In this document: one piece after another, positions 31,139 to 43,032 of the stretch
Layout: each line of letters opens with the position of its first letter
Position numbering within the stretch: position 1 is the first letter of the stretch
NCBI GenBank assembly: GCA_015484945.1
Contig: WFUO01000035.1
Coordinates: forward strand, 124,096-188,095
DNA length: 64,000 nt
From: Gammaproteobacteria bacterium
Lineage (GTDB): Bacteria > Pseudomonadota > Gammaproteobacteria > WFUO01
Reading direction: 5' to 3'
Translations under genes and position numbers: made by a program
Notes under the pieces: model-generated
The model's input: only the letters and a program-made list of their open reading frames with translations
Database searches by the model: none
What the model was told of the DNA's origin: nothing

Positions 31139-33982
31139 TCAGGCGAAACGGCGCTGTTCACCGTCACCCTCGACATTTTCGACACAACGCCCGCACAGCG
31201 CCGGATGCCGGTCATCTTTGCCGACATCGGCACGATGATGCCAGCAGCGCACACACTTGGGATGCGCCGAGGGCGCGACCGCCACCCACAGCTCGTCGTT
31301 GGACCTGAGCGTGTAGTGAATGGCGTCATCGGTCGCTGCTGTATCCCGGTGAATGCGCGCATCGGAGGTGATGAACACGAAGCGCAATTCATCGCCCAAC
31401 CGGTCCAGTTGCTGGTAGAGTTCCTGCCCGCAGTACAGATCCACCTCGGCATCCAGCGAGCTGCCGATGCCCCCGGCCACGCGCAGATTTTCAAGCTCCT
31501 TCTTGACCGCCTCACGGGTGTCGATGACCAGGTCCCAGAATGCGCGGTCCATCCCTTCTCCCTCGCCGAGTTCGAACAGGCCCTCGTACCAGGTCTCCAG
31601 ATGTACCGAATCGCCCCGCTCGCCAGGCATGTACTGCCAGATCTCGTCGGCCGTGAAACAGAGAATGGGCGCCAGCCAGCGCGCCATGGCCTCTATGATG
31701 TGGTACATGGCGGTCTGGGTCGAGCGCTGGGCGATGCTGCCGGCCCTGGCCGTGTACTGACGATCCTTGATGATATCCAGATAGAAGCCGCCCATGTCCA
31801 CGGCACAGAAATTGTGCAGTTTCTGGTAGATGACATGGAACTGGTAGTCTTCATAGGCCGTGGTGATCTCTGCCTGGATCAGCGCGGCGCGATCGACCGC
31901 CCAGCGGTCCAGCGCCAGCATCTGTTCCGGCGCCAGTCTGTCGCTGGCCGGGTCGAAACCGTTCAGGTTGGAGAGCAGGAAACGCGCAGTGTTACGGATG
32001 CGGCGGTAGGAATCGGCCACGCGTTTGAGGATTTCGTCCGAGACCGTCATTTCGCCACGGTAGTCCGTGGCCGCCACCCACAGGCGCAGGATGTCGGCGC
32101 CCAGGCTGTTGACGACCTTTTGCGGTGCGACCACGTTACCCTTCGATTTGGACATCTTGTGGCCGTTGGCATCCACGGTGAAGCCATGGGTCAGCACGGC
32201 CCGGTACGGGGCCTTGCCATGCATGGCCACCGAGGTCAGCAGGGACGACTGAAACCAGCCGCGATGCTGGTCCGAACCTTCCAGGTACAGCTCGGCCGGC
32301 CGCTGCAGTTCGTCACGCTGGTCGAGCACGCAAAAATGCGAGGTGCCGGAGTCGAACCAGACATCCAGGGTATCCTCGATCTTGTCATAATCGGCGGATT
32401 CGTCGCCGATCAGCTCGTAGGCATCCAGCTCGAACCAGGCGTCGATACCCCGCTTCTCGATCCGCTGCGCCACCTCCTCGATCAAATCCAGGGTATCGGT
32501 ATGCAGTTCACCGGTCTGACGGTGCACCAGCAACGGAATCGGCACGCCCCAGGTGCGCTGACGCGAGATGCACCAGTCCGGGCGGCCGGCGACCATGCCT
32601 TCGATGCGCGCCTGGCCCCATTCCGGCATCCAGTTGACCTCGCGGATCTCGCGCAGGGTCTGCTCACGCAGGCCGTTCTGCTCCATGCTGATGAACCACT
32701 GAGGGGTGGCGCGAAAGATGATCGGTGTCTTGTGCCGCCAGCAGTGCGGATAGCTGTGTTCCAGCATCTCTGCGTGCGCCAGGCAGGCGTTGGCCTTGAG
32801 CACCTCGATGACGTGCTCGTTGGCCTTGAAGACATGCTCACCGGCGAACAGCGCCGTGCCTTCGATGAAGCAGCCGTTATCACCGACCGGGTTGTCCACC
32901 GGCAGGCCATACTTCAGGCCGGCGACATAGTCCTCCTGGCCGTGGCCGGGCGCGATGTGCACCGCGCCGGTGCCGGCGTCGGTGGTGACATGACCGGCAA
33001 GGATGACCGGCACCTCGCGGTCATAGAACGGGTGTTGCAGCTTCAGCCCTTCCAGATCGCTGCCCTTGCAGTAGGCGATGACCCGGTAGTCTTCTACGCC
33101 GTAGCGCAACATCACGTCCTTGAGCATGGCATCGGCCACGACGAGCTGTTCCGGTCCGTGTTCGGCCACGCCGTCACACTGTACGACCACATAGTCGAGC
33201 TCGGCGTTGAGCGCCACGGCCTGGTTGGCTGGCAGTGTCCATGGGGTCGTGGTCCAGATCACCACCGACACAGGCCCCTGGCCATGCATGCCCTCGACAT
33301 GATCGCAGCGCGCCAGCAGCGCCTCCTCGTCGAGCACCCCGAAGCGTACATCGATGGCCGGCGAATGACGGTTCTCGTACTCCACCTCGGCCTCGGCCAG
33401 CGCCGAACCGCAATCGGTGCACCAGTGCACCGGTTTGAACCCCTTGTGCAGGTGACCGTTCTCGATGATCCTGCCCAGCGCCCGCACGATGTCGGCCTCA
33501 TAGCGGAAATCCATGGTCAGATAGGGATTGTCCCAGTCGCCCAGCACGCCAAGACGGCGGAAGTCCTCGCGCTGGCGATCGACCTGCCGTGCCGCATAGT
33601 CACGGCAGGCCTGGCGAAATCCGGCGGCATCGACCTTGACGCCGGGTTTGCCGACCTTCTTCTCCACGTTCAGTTCGATCGGCAGCCCGTGACAGTCCCA
33701 GCCGGGCACATACGGGGCATCGAAACCCGCCAGCGTTCGCGAGCGAACGATGATGTCCTTGAGAATCTTGTTGACCGCATGACCGATATGGATCTCGCCA
33801 TTGGCGTAAGGTGGCCCGTCGTGCAGGACAAAACGCGGGCGTCCGGCGCGGGCCTCGCGCAGGCGGCGGTACAGGTCCATGCCGTTCCAGCGCTCGAGCA
33901 TCTCCGGCTCGCGGCGGGCCAGATTGCCCTTCATCGGAAAGCCGGTCTGGGGCAGGTTCAACGTGTGTTTGTAGTCAGCCAC
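31139..33982 (-). CDS. ileS: isoleucyl-tRNA synthetase
   Basis: [34 protein letters not shown], zinc-binding C-terminus CVRCWHHR...HPALCGRC. Confidence 0.98.
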   Translation of the reverse strand: MADYKHTLNLPQTGFPMKGNLARREPEMLERWNGMDLYRRLREARAGRPRFVLHDGPPYANGEIHIGHAVNKILKDIIVRSRTLAGFDAPYVPGWDCHGLPIELNVEKKVGKPGVKVDAAGFRQACRDYAARQVDRQREDFRRLGVLGDWDNPYLTMDFRYEADIVRALGRIIENGHLHKGFKPVHWCTDCGSALAEAEVEYENRHSPAIDVRFGVLDEEALLARCDHVEGMHGQGPVSVVIWTTTPWTLPANQAVALNAELDYVVVQCDGVAEHGPEQLVVADAMLKDVMLRYGVEDYRVIAYCKGSDLEGLKLQHPFYDREVPVILAGHVTTDAGTGAVHIAPGHGQEDYVAGLKYGLPVDNPVGDNGCFIEGTALFAGEHVFKANEHVIEVLKANACLAHAEMLEHSYPHCWRHKTPIIFRATPQWFISMEQNGLREQTLREIREVNWMPEWGQARIEGMVAGRPDWCISRQRTWGVPIPLLVHRQTGELHTDTLDLIEEVAQRIEKRGIDAWFELDAYELIGDESADYDKIEDTLDVWFDSGTSHFCVLDQRDELQRPAELYLEGSDQHRGWFQSSLLTSVAMHGKAPYRAVLTHGFTVDANGHKMSKSKGNVVAPQKVVNSLGADILRLWVAATDYRGEMTVSDEILKRVADSYRRIRNTARFLLSNLNGFDPASDRLAPEQMLALDRWAVDRAALIQAEITTAYEDYQFHVIYQKLHNFCAVDMGGFYLDIIKDRQYTARAGSIAQRSTQTAMYHIIEAMARWLAPILCFTADEIWQYMPGERGDSVHLETWYEGLFELGEGEGMDRAFWDLVIDTREAVKKELENLRVAGGIGSSLDAEVDLYCGQELYQQLDRLGDELRFVFITSDARIHRDTAATDDAIHYTLRSNDELWVAVAPSAHPKCVRCWHHRADVGKDDRHPALCGRCVENVEGDGEQRRFA

Positions 33983-34034
33983 GGGTCTGGGTTTCCGTCT
34001 TAGAGGTGGAAAAAACCGTGATCATACCAGAAAA

Positions 34035-34976
34035 TCATGCGCTTCGGCGCTCGAACCAGGCACGCGCGTCCTCGGCGTCACGCCGGATTTGCCGCATCAG
34101 CGCATCGAAGGATTCGAAACGCGCCTCGTCACGCAGCTTGTGCAGGAAGTCCACATGCACATGGGCGCCATAGACATCATGATCGAAATCGAACAGGTGT
34201 ACCTCCAGAAGACTGCGGGTGCCGTCCACGGTCGGCCGGGTGCCGACATTGGCCACCCCCGCGACAGGCTCACCCGGCACGCCGAACATCTCCACCGCAA
34301 ACACCCCCTCGACCGGTGTGGCCCGGCGATGCAGATGGATATTGACGGTGGGAAAACCGATGGTACGCCCGCGCTTGTCACCGTGCGCAACCCGGCCCGA
34401 CATCCGGTAGGGCCGGCCGAGCAGTTTTTCGGCCTCGTTCAGATCGCCGGCCAACAGGGCCCGGCGGATGCGGGTGCTGCTGACACGCTCGCCATCGATA
34501 CAGAAACTGTGCATGTTGGCGACCTCGAAGCCGTGCCGCGCCCCGGCCTGTCTGAGCAGACCGAAATCACCCTCGCGATTGCAGCCAAAACGAAAATCGT
34601 CGCCAACCACGAGATAGCGGACACCCAGCCCCTGCACCAGCACCCTGTCGATGAACTGCTGTGCCATGAGCGCCGCGAAGGCGCGATTGAAATGGATCAC
34701 CAGCACCCGGTCCACTGAATGACGGCCCAGGGCCTGCAGCTTCTCACGCAGCCGGGTCAGGCGCGGAGGAGAGGATTCGGGACGGAAGTATTCACGCGGT
34801 TGCGGTTCGAATGTGATGACCGTGGTCGGCAATCCCCGCTCGCCGCCCTTGTCGGCCAGCTGGCCGAGCACCGACTGATGACCCAGATGCACGCCATCGA
34901 AATTGCCGATCGTGGCCACGCAACCGCGATGATGCGTACGCAGGTTGTGCAGACCCCGGATCAGTTCCATGTTCAT
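34035..34976 (-). CDS. ribF: bifunctional riboflavin kinase/FAD synthetase
   Basis: ATIGNFDGVHLGHQSVLGQL...GRPYRMSGRVAHGDKRGRTIGFPTVNI...VANVGTRPTVDG. Confidence 0.97.
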   Translation of the reverse strand: MNMELIRGLHNLRTHHRGCVATIGNFDGVHLGHQSVLGQLADKGGERGLPTTVITFEPQPREYFRPESSPPRLTRLREKLQALGRHSVDRVLVIHFNRAFAALMAQQFIDRVLVQGLGVRYLVVGDDFRFGCNREGDFGLLRQAGARHGFEVANMHSFCIDGERVSSTRIRRALLAGDLNEAEKLLGRPYRMSGRVAHGDKRGRTIGFPTVNIHLHRRATPVEGVFAVEMFGVPGEPVAGVANVGTRPTVDGTRSLLEVHLFDFDHDVYGAHVHVDFLHKLRDEARFESFDALMRQIRRDAEDARAWFERRSA

Positions 34977-34992
34977 CAGCCTTCGTCTCCCG

Positions 34993-36549
34993 TTATGCCG
35001 CCTGCAAGCGCCATGGCCTGATGCCCAACATCAGCAGGAACAGCGGATAGCTCAGCACCCCGGCCAACACCAGTGCCAGCAGGTGACGGATGCGCGCCCA
35101 GACGTCCCAGCCCAGCCAGGTGGCGGCATCGGCGTCGAGATGATAGATGACCAGACCCATCGCCACCACCGCCAGCAACACGCGCAGCACAAATGTGGCC
35201 CAGCCGGCTCCGGGCCGGTAGATGCCCGCGCTGCGCAGTCGCCGGTTGAGCAGCCAGGCCTGCAGCCAGGCGCTCATCGACGTGGCCAGCGCCAGCCCGG
35301 TGTGTGGCGCGTCGGACCAGAACCAGATCAGCGGCGCCACCAGCACCACGTTCATGACCATGTTGGCGAGCATGGCATGGATGCCGATGCGCACCGGCGT
35401 GGCGGTATCCTGACGGGCGAAGAACCCGGTGGCCTGCACCTTGATGAGGATGAAGGCCGGCAATCCCAACGCATAGGCCATCAGGCTCAGGCTGGCCTGG
35501 CGTACGTCCCGGGCCCCGAACTCCCCGTACTGGAACAGGCTGGTCAGGATCGGCGCCGCCAGCAGGATCAGCGCCAGCATCGCCGGCAGGCCAATCATCA
35601 CCACCCAGCGCAGGGCCCAATCCAGTGTCTGGCTGTAACGCCTCGGGTCATCCTCGGCATGCCGGCGCGACAGGCTGGGCAGGATCACCGTAGCCAGCGC
35701 GATGCCGAACACCCCGAGCGGAAACTCGACCAGGCGGTCGGAATAATACAACCAGGACACACTGCCGGTGAGCAGGAACGAGGCGATCAGGGTATCGAAC
35801 AACAGGTTGATCTGCGCCACCGAGGAACCGAACAGGGCCGGCAGCATCAGCTTCATGATTCGCCGTACTCCCTCATGGCCGCGGCGCAGGCGAGGACGCG
35901 GCAGCAGACCGATACGCCAAAGAAACGGCAACTGGAACAGCAATTGCGTCAGCCCGGCCACGAACACCCCCACCGCCAGCGCCATGACCGGATTGGCCAT
36001 GTGTGGCGAGAGCCAGATCGCGGCCGCGATCAGCGACAGGTTGAGCAGCACCGGGGTCACGGCCGGCACCGCGAAGCGCCCCCAGGTGTTGAGGATGGAT
36101 CCGGCGAACGCGGTCAGCGATATGAACAACAGATAAGGAAAGGTCAGCCGCAGCATGGCCACGGCCGGGTCGTATTTGCCGGCATCGCCGATGAAGCCGG
36201 GCGCGAAGATCATGATCAGTACCGGTGCCGCGATCACGCCGATCACGGTGACCAGCAGCAGGATCAGGCCCAGTGTGCCGGCCACGCGATCGACCAGTTC
36301 GCGTACTTCGTCTTCACCGCGCTGGCTGCGGTACTCGCTCAGCACCGGCACGAAGGCCTGTGAGAAAGCGCCCTCGGCAAACAGCCGGCGCAGGAAATTG
36401 GGAATACGAAAGGCCACGAAGAAGGCATCGGTCGCGGCGCCGGCACCGAACACGCGCGCAAACACCATATCGCGCACAAAGCCCAGCACCCGTGACAGCA
36501 GGGTCATCAGGCCGACGACAGCAGTGGATTTGAGCAATTGACGGCTCAC
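34993..36549 (-). CDS. murJ: lipid II flippase MurJ (MviN)
   Basis: TLLSRVLGFVRDMVFARVFGAGAATDAFFVAFRIPNFLRRLFAEGAFSQAFVPVLSEYR. Confidence 0.97.
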   Translation of the reverse strand: MSRQLLKSTAVVGLMTLLSRVLGFVRDMVFARVFGAGAATDAFFVAFRIPNFLRRLFAEGAFSQAFVPVLSEYRSQRGEDEVRELVDRVAGTLGLILLLVTVIGVIAAPVLIMIFAPGFIGDAGKYDPAVAMLRLTFPYLLFISLTAFAGSILNTWGRFAVPAVTPVLLNLSLIAAAIWLSPHMANPVMALAVGVFVAGLTQLLFQLPFLWRIGLLPRPRLRRGHEGVRRIMKLMLPALFGSSVAQINLLFDTLIASFLLTGSVSWLYYSDRLVEFPLGVFGIALATVILPSLSRRHAEDDPRRYSQTLDWALRWVVMIGLPAMLALILLAAPILTSLFQYGEFGARDVRQASLSLMAYALGLPAFILIKVQATGFFARQDTATPVRIGIHAMLANMVMNVVLVAPLIWFWSDAPHTGLALATSMSAWLQAWLLNRRLRSAGIYRPGAGWATFVLRVLLAVVAMGLVIYHLDADAATWLGWDVWARIRHLLALVLAGVLSYPLFLLMLGIRPWRLQAA

Positions 36550-36818
36550 AGGGCCTCTCCGGGCTGCTCGGGATGGTTCCAGCGGCTACTATACCCGAAT
36601 ATTCCGTCAGCCGCATCGCTCTGGCTTCGTAAGCGGCTGAAAAACCATCAGAAATGAACGCCGTACCCGGCAGCGGCCGTTCACCGTACGGTCCCGCCCC
36701 GGCAGACACCGCCTGCCGGGGTCTGCCATGCATGTAACTTGACATACAGGGCAAAAATCAGCATCATTTGCGGTCTTTCGGAAACACCCGGATCAAACCG
36801 TATTTCAGGAGCAGGATT

Positions 36819-37085
36819 TTGGCCAACTCAGCACAAGCCCGAAAACGCGCCCGCCAGGCGGAGAAACACCGCCAGCGCAATGCCAGCGCCCGTTCGAGAA
36901 TGCGCACCTACATCAAGAAGGTCGTCAAGGCTATCGACGCCGGTGACAAGTCGGCCGCAGAGAACGCCTACAAGGCCGCTGTTCCGGTCATCGACAAGGC
37001 CGCGCGCAAGGGCCTCATCCACATGAACAAGGCAGCCCGCCACAAGAGCCGCCTGAACGCGCACATCCGCAGCATGCAAGGGTAA
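36819..37085 (+). CDS. rpsT: 30S ribosomal protein S20 (TTG start)
   Basis: [84 protein letters not shown]-like AGGAGCAGG upstream of TTG. Confidence 0.95.
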   Translation: MANSAQARKRARQAEKHRQRNASARSRMRTYIKKVVKAIDAGDKSAAENAYKAAVPVIDKAARKGLIHMNKAARHKSRLNAHIRSMQG

Positions 37086-37121
37086 TAAGCGGCAGTCACG
37101 CACTGCCCGCATGGGAAGACG

Positions 37122-37151
37122 AAAGCCGGCCTCGCGCCGGCTTTCTTTTTG
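37122..37151 (+). terminator. rho-independent terminator of rpsT
   Basis: AAAGCCGGC-ctcgc-GCCGGCTTTCTTTTTG. Confidence 0.9.
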
Positions 37152-37312
37152 TCTGAACCATGACGTCCGGATGCAGGCCGCATGCCGAAATCCGGGATGA
37201 CGCTGGCGCGGCATGAGCACAACACGGAGATCACAGAGCCACGGAGGCACGGAGGAAGTGGATGAACGCGAAGGACGCAAAGACGCGGAGAGCGCAGAGA
37301 TTTTGTTTATGT

Positions 37313-37406
37313 GTAGTAGTTCAGACTTGATCTGACAGTTACCGGAACTTCCGGGGGCGACTGTCAGGTCAAGTTCAGCTGTAGTCGTTCAGACTTGGTC
37401 TGACAG
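37313..37406. repeat. 26-nt direct repeat pair with nested inverted repeats
   Basis: GTAGTAGTTCAGACTTGATCTGACAG (37313-37338) and GTAGTCGTTCAGACTTGGTCTGACAG (37381-37406); stems CTTGATCTGACAGT/ACTGTCAGGTCAAG and CCGGAA-C-TTCCGG. Confidence 0.85.
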
Positions 37407-37482
37407 CACCTGTCTCAGACCTTGCAGGTCAGCGGCCGATTGGTCCGCGCCCTTGTGTCACGCCTGCGTGCGCCGTGTTGTT

Positions 37483-38622
37483 TCACACGCTCGACACCGA
37501 CATCAATACCATGTCGTCACGGTGGATGAGTTCGTCCTCATCGACATAGCCAAGGATCTCGGCGATGCGTTCACTCGGCTGGCCGATGATGCGGCGCGCT
37601 TCGTCGGCGTTGTAGTTGACCAGTCCACGCGCGATCTCGGCACCATCGGGCGCGATGCAGGCCACCAGCTCGCCACGGCGAAAATCGCCCTCGACCGCGG
37701 TCACGCCCACCGGCAACAGGCTGCGGCCGGAATGGCGCAGCACCTCGGCCGCGCCGCTATCCAGCAGCAGCCGTCCGCGCACGCCCAGCTGTCCGGCCAG
37801 CCACTGCTTGCGCGCCGCCAGCGGCTCCCGGTCGGCGATCAGAAACGTACCCAGATTCTCGCCTTTGCGCAGGCGCTGCAGCACGTCCTGCTCACGTCCC
37901 GAGGCAATCAGGGTGGCGGTGCCCGAACGCGCGGCGCGTTCGGCCGCCAGCAGCTTGGTGTACATGCCGCCGCTGCCCAGTGCGCCGCCCGCCTCGCCCG
38001 CCATGGCCAGCAGCGCCGGATCTCCGGCCCGACCCTCGCTGACCAGCCCGGCATCCGGGTGTCGGCGCGGATCGCGTTCGAACAGCCCCTGCTGGTCGGT
38101 CAGGATCACCAGCAGGTCGGCCTCGACCAGGTTGGCGACCAGCGCGGCCAGGGTGTCATTGTCGCCGAGACGAATCTCGTCGGTGGCTACGGTGTCGTTT
38201 TCGTTGACCACGGGCACCACGTCCATGGCCATGAGGCTGCGCAGGGTACTGCGGGCGTTGAGATAACGCTGACGGTCGGAAAGGTCTTCATGGGTCAGCA
38301 GCACCTGGGCGGTATGCCGGCCATGGCGCTGAAAACCCGATTCATAGGTCTGCACCACGCCCATCTGGCCGACCGCGGCGGCGGCCTGCAACTGGTGCAG
38401 GGCCGTGGGTCGCCGGGACCAGCCCAGGCGCGCCATGCCCTCGGCCACAGCGCCGGACGACACCAGCACTACATCGATGCCGGTATCGGCCAGGGTGACG
38501 ATCTGGTCCACCAGATGCCGGATGAAGGCGTCGTCCAGCCCCCTGCCGTCGTTGGTGACCAGCGCGCTGCCCACCTTGACCACCCAGCGCTTCGACGTGA
38601 CGATGTCAGTGCGTTTTCTCAT
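37483..38622 (-). CDS. proB: glutamate 5-kinase with C-terminal PUA domain
   Basis: [20 protein letters not shown]...[16 protein letters not shown]...[37 protein letters not shown]. Confidence 0.97.
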   Translation of the reverse strand: MRKRTDIVTSKRWVVKVGSALVTNDGRGLDDAFIRHLVDQIVTLADTGIDVVLVSSGAVAEGMARLGWSRRPTALHQLQAAAAVGQMGVVQTYESGFQRHGRHTAQVLLTHEDLSDRQRYLNARSTLRSLMAMDVVPVVNENDTVATDEIRLGDNDTLAALVANLVEADLLVILTDQQGLFERDPRRHPDAGLVSEGRAGDPALLAMAGEAGGALGSGGMYTKLLAAERAARSGTATLIASGREQDVLQRLRKGENLGTFLIADREPLAARKQWLAGQLGVRGRLLLDSGAAEVLRHSGRSLLPVGVTAVEGDFRRGELVACIAPDGAEIARGLVNYNADEARRIIGQPSERIAEILGYVDEDELIHRDDMVLMSVSSV

Positions 38623-38685
38623 GTCCAGTGACGATACCCGACTCAGCGCGGCGCGGACAAGTCTTAGCCCGGATTTCTCACCAGC

Positions 38686-38807
38686 ATCCCGGGAGCCGGC
38701 GGAATTCGCAGCCGCTGTGGCGCCGGTTTGGAGCAAAACCCATAGCCGTCGCTATGGGTTGAGTGAAACCCCAGCCACAGCGAGCGAGAAACCGCCGGAA
38801 TCGGGAT
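38686..38807. repeat. ~122-nt interrupted palindrome (multi-segment hairpin)
   Basis: paired segments ATCCCG/CGGGAT, CCGGCGG/CCGCCGG, GCTGTGGC/GCCACAGC, GGTTT/AAACC, AACCCATAGC/GCTATGGGTT around CGTC loop. Confidence 0.85.
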
Positions 38808-38921
38808 AGCACCGCAGGATGAACAAACTGTACCGGATGATACTCGCTTGTGCTTGTCCATTTTGACGGTTGTTTTAGTGGCATATGTTACCCGTGCGGT
38901 TCGGCTGGTAAGAAATGCGGG

Positions 38922-40629
<1,708 letters not shown>

Positions 40630-40662
40630 AGTCATATAACTCCAGAAACAATACGGTATTTT

Positions 40663-40677
40663 GCGCAGCCCCTGCGC
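40663..40677 (-). promoter_or_regulatory. hairpin in putative rplU 5' leader
   Basis: GCGCAG-CCC-CTGCGC, about 34 nt upstream of rplU start. Confidence 0.4.
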
Positions 40678-40805
40678 GAAAGAGCCGCAATTCTACAAAA
40701 ATCCGCCTGTTGGGTCAATCGCGCCACGGACAAATCTGTGGCGAAAAGCCCCGTGCGGCGGTAAACTGTCGGCTTCCACAGCCAGCATATGACGTAACCA
40801 CGATC

Positions 40806-41810
40806 ATGTCCGCCGTATCGCCGCCGGAATCCGGCTCCGACAACCCGCTCTCACCACTACAGGCCCTGATCCGGACCGACATGGAAGCCGTCAACGCCCT
40901 GATCGTCCGCTCGCTGCACTCGGAAGTCGCCCTGGTGGGCCAACTGGGCCACTACATCGTCAACAGCGGCGGCAAGCGCCTGCGCCCGGCGCTGGTGCTG
41001 CTCTCGGCCGGCGCCTGCGGATACCGTGGCAAACGGCACATCGACCTGGCCGCGATCATCGAATTCATTCATACCGCCACGCTGCTGCATGATGACGTCG
41101 TTGACGATTCCATGCTGCGGCGCGGACGCGATACCGCCAACGCCATCTGGGGCAATGAGGCCAGCGTGCTGGTGGGCGATTTTCTCTACTCGCGCGCGTT
41201 CGAGATGATGGTCGAGGTCGGCGACATGCGGGTCATGGAGATCCTCGCCCACGCCACCAACACCATTGCCGAAGGCGAGGTCATGCAACTGCTCAACGTG
41301 CATGATCCGGACACCACCGAGGAACGCTATCTTTCCGTTATCTATGCAAAAACAGCGCGCCTGTTCGAGGCCGGCAGCCAGCTCGGCGCGGTCCTGGCCG
41401 GCTCGGATGAAACCGTCGAACGGGCGATGGCCGAATATGGCAAGTTCCTGGGCACCGCGTTCCAGCTGATCGACGATGTGCTCGATTACAGCGCCACATC
41501 GGATCAGCTGGGCAAGAATGTCGGTGACGACCTGGCCGAGGGCAAACCCACCCTGCCGCTGATCCACGCCATGGCGCACGGCAGCCCCGAACAGGCCGAA
41601 CGGATCCGCGCGGCCATCCGTCACGGTGGCCGCGAACACATCGCGGAGATCACGGAAACTATTGAATCGACAGGCGCGATTGCGTACACTGCACGCCTTG
41701 CCAGACAGGAGGCCGACAAGGCCATAGCGGCACTGGGCGCCATTCCCGATAGCCCGTACAAGCAGTCGCTGATCGATCTGGCAAATTTCTCGGTCGACCG
41801 GACGTATTGA
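40806..41810 (+). CDS. ispB: octaprenyl diphosphate synthase (polyprenyl synthetase)
   Basis: GGKRLRPALVLLSAGACGY, LLHDDVVDDSMLRRGRDTAN, FQLIDDVLDYSATSDQLGKNVGDDLAEGKPTLPLI. Confidence 0.97.
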   Translation: MSAVSPPESGSDNPLSPLQALIRTDMEAVNALIVRSLHSEVALVGQLGHYIVNSGGKRLRPALVLLSAGACGYRGKRHIDLAAIIEFIHTATLLHDDVVDDSMLRRGRDTANAIWGNEASVLVGDFLYSRAFEMMVEVGDMRVMEILAHATNTIAEGEVMQLLNVHDPDTTEERYLSVIYAKTARLFEAGSQLGAVLAGSDETVERAMAEYGKFLGTAFQLIDDVLDYSATSDQLGKNVGDDLAEGKPTLPLIHAMAHGSPEQAERIRAAIRHGGREHIAEITETIESTGAIAYTARLARQEADKAIAALGAIPDSPYKQSLIDLANFSVDRTY

Positions 41811-41817
41811 ACAGATC

Positions 41818-41894
<77 letters not shown>

Positions 41895-42026
41895 GTTCAC
41901 GCACCTGCCCTGGCCTTATCCCTATCCCCCCATCAGAGCCGGCCATCGATCATGTCTGCGAAGCTTGCTTAAACTTTTCCGGCTCATGGTCGATAAAGAA
42001 ACCACCTGTCACCAACGGATGATGGA

Positions 42027-42512
42027 GTGGTCATGAAAACAGCAATCGATCGGAGAAGATTCCTGAAGGGTGCCGCCTCAACCGGCATGCTGGCGGTTGC
42101 CGCGGCGGCTGGCCTGTTGCGGCCTTCCACGGTGCTCGCGGCCTGGCCCAAGTCGGCCTTCGAATCCACCCGGGTGGATAGCGCCCTGCAATCCCTGTTC
42201 GGGACGTCCGGCACAACGGTAACTGACAAGATCAGCATCCTTGCCCCGCCAATCGCCGAGAATGGCGCCGTGGTCAATGTCTCCATGAGCACTTCACTGG
42301 ACAACATCGAGGGCATTGCGATCCTGGTCGAGAAAAACCCGAATCCGCTCGCCACCCACATGAAAGCGGTAAAAAACAATATCCAGGGATATCTGAAGAC
42401 ACGCATCAAGATGGGCAAGACATCAAATGTGATCGCAGCTGTGAAGTCCGGTGGAAAGGTCTATGTGGCCCGAAGGGAGGTCAAGGTTACCATGGGCGGC
42501 TGCGGCGGCTGA
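42027..42512 (+). CDS. soxY: thiosulfate oxidation carrier protein SoxY
   Basis: Tat-like RRRFLKGAASTG leader and C-terminal swinging-arm motif KVTMGGCGG. Confidence 0.95.
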   Translation: MVMKTAIDRRRFLKGAASTGMLAVAAAAGLLRPSTVLAAWPKSAFESTRVDSALQSLFGTSGTTVTDKISILAPPIAENGAVVNVSMSTSLDNIEGIAILVEKNPNPLATHMKAVKNNIQGYLKTRIKMGKTSNVIAAVKSGGKVYVARREVKVTMGGCGG

Positions 42513-42551
42513 GCATCCATCAATACCGCATTCTGACCAAGGAGTCATGAT

Positions 42552-42863
42552 ATGGCAAGCATTCGCGCAAGAGCAAAACACGCCAATGGCATCACCACCG
42601 TCCGTATCCTGCTGTCCCACCCCATGGAGACCGGACGGCGCAAGAACAAGGCCACCGGCAAGACGATACCGGCGCACTATATCACCGAGCTGTCCGCATC
42701 CCTGGGTGAGGAGAAACTGATAGAGGCCGACCTGGGCCCCGGTATTTCGGCCAACCCGCTGTATTCGTTCAAGTTCAAGGGCGGCGCCAGTGGCGATACG
42801 CTGAAGATCCACTGGGTGGACAACAAGGGCAACAGCGACGAAAGGGAAATCAGCATCCGCTGA
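42552..42863 (+). CDS. soxZ: thiosulfate oxidation carrier complex protein SoxZ
   Basis: IRARAKHANGITTVRILLSHPMETGRRKNKATGKTIPAHYITEL...DTLKIHWVDNKGNSDEREISI. Confidence 0.95.
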   Translation: MASIRARAKHANGITTVRILLSHPMETGRRKNKATGKTIPAHYITELSASLGEEKLIEADLGPGISANPLYSFKFKGGASGDTLKIHWVDNKGNSDEREISIR

Positions 42864-43032
42864 TATCCGGTTGCAGGCAACCCGGGTTTCACACCACCCA
42901 GGCTACTTGCCCGCGGCGCGCGGTAACGCAAAGAATGCCAAGGCGCAAAGGGTTCAGTAACCAGATCACCGGAAATAACCCCCTCCGTGGCTTTGTGTCT
43001 CCGTGCACACCGTGACTATCTTGCGCTGTTGG

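Noticed and set aside
31022-34003. 993-aa plus-strand ORF
   Set aside because: Antisense to ileS and flanking genes, no recognisable domain; GC-rich shadow ORF.
34945-36363. 472-aa plus-strand ORF, His/Gln/Arg-rich
   Set aside because: Antisense to murJ; shadow ORF.
37313-37406. Possible CRISPR remnant from the 26-nt duplicated sequence
   Set aside because: Only two copies, internal hairpins extend beyond the repeat, and no cas genes are nearby; better explained as a palindromic or IS-end element.
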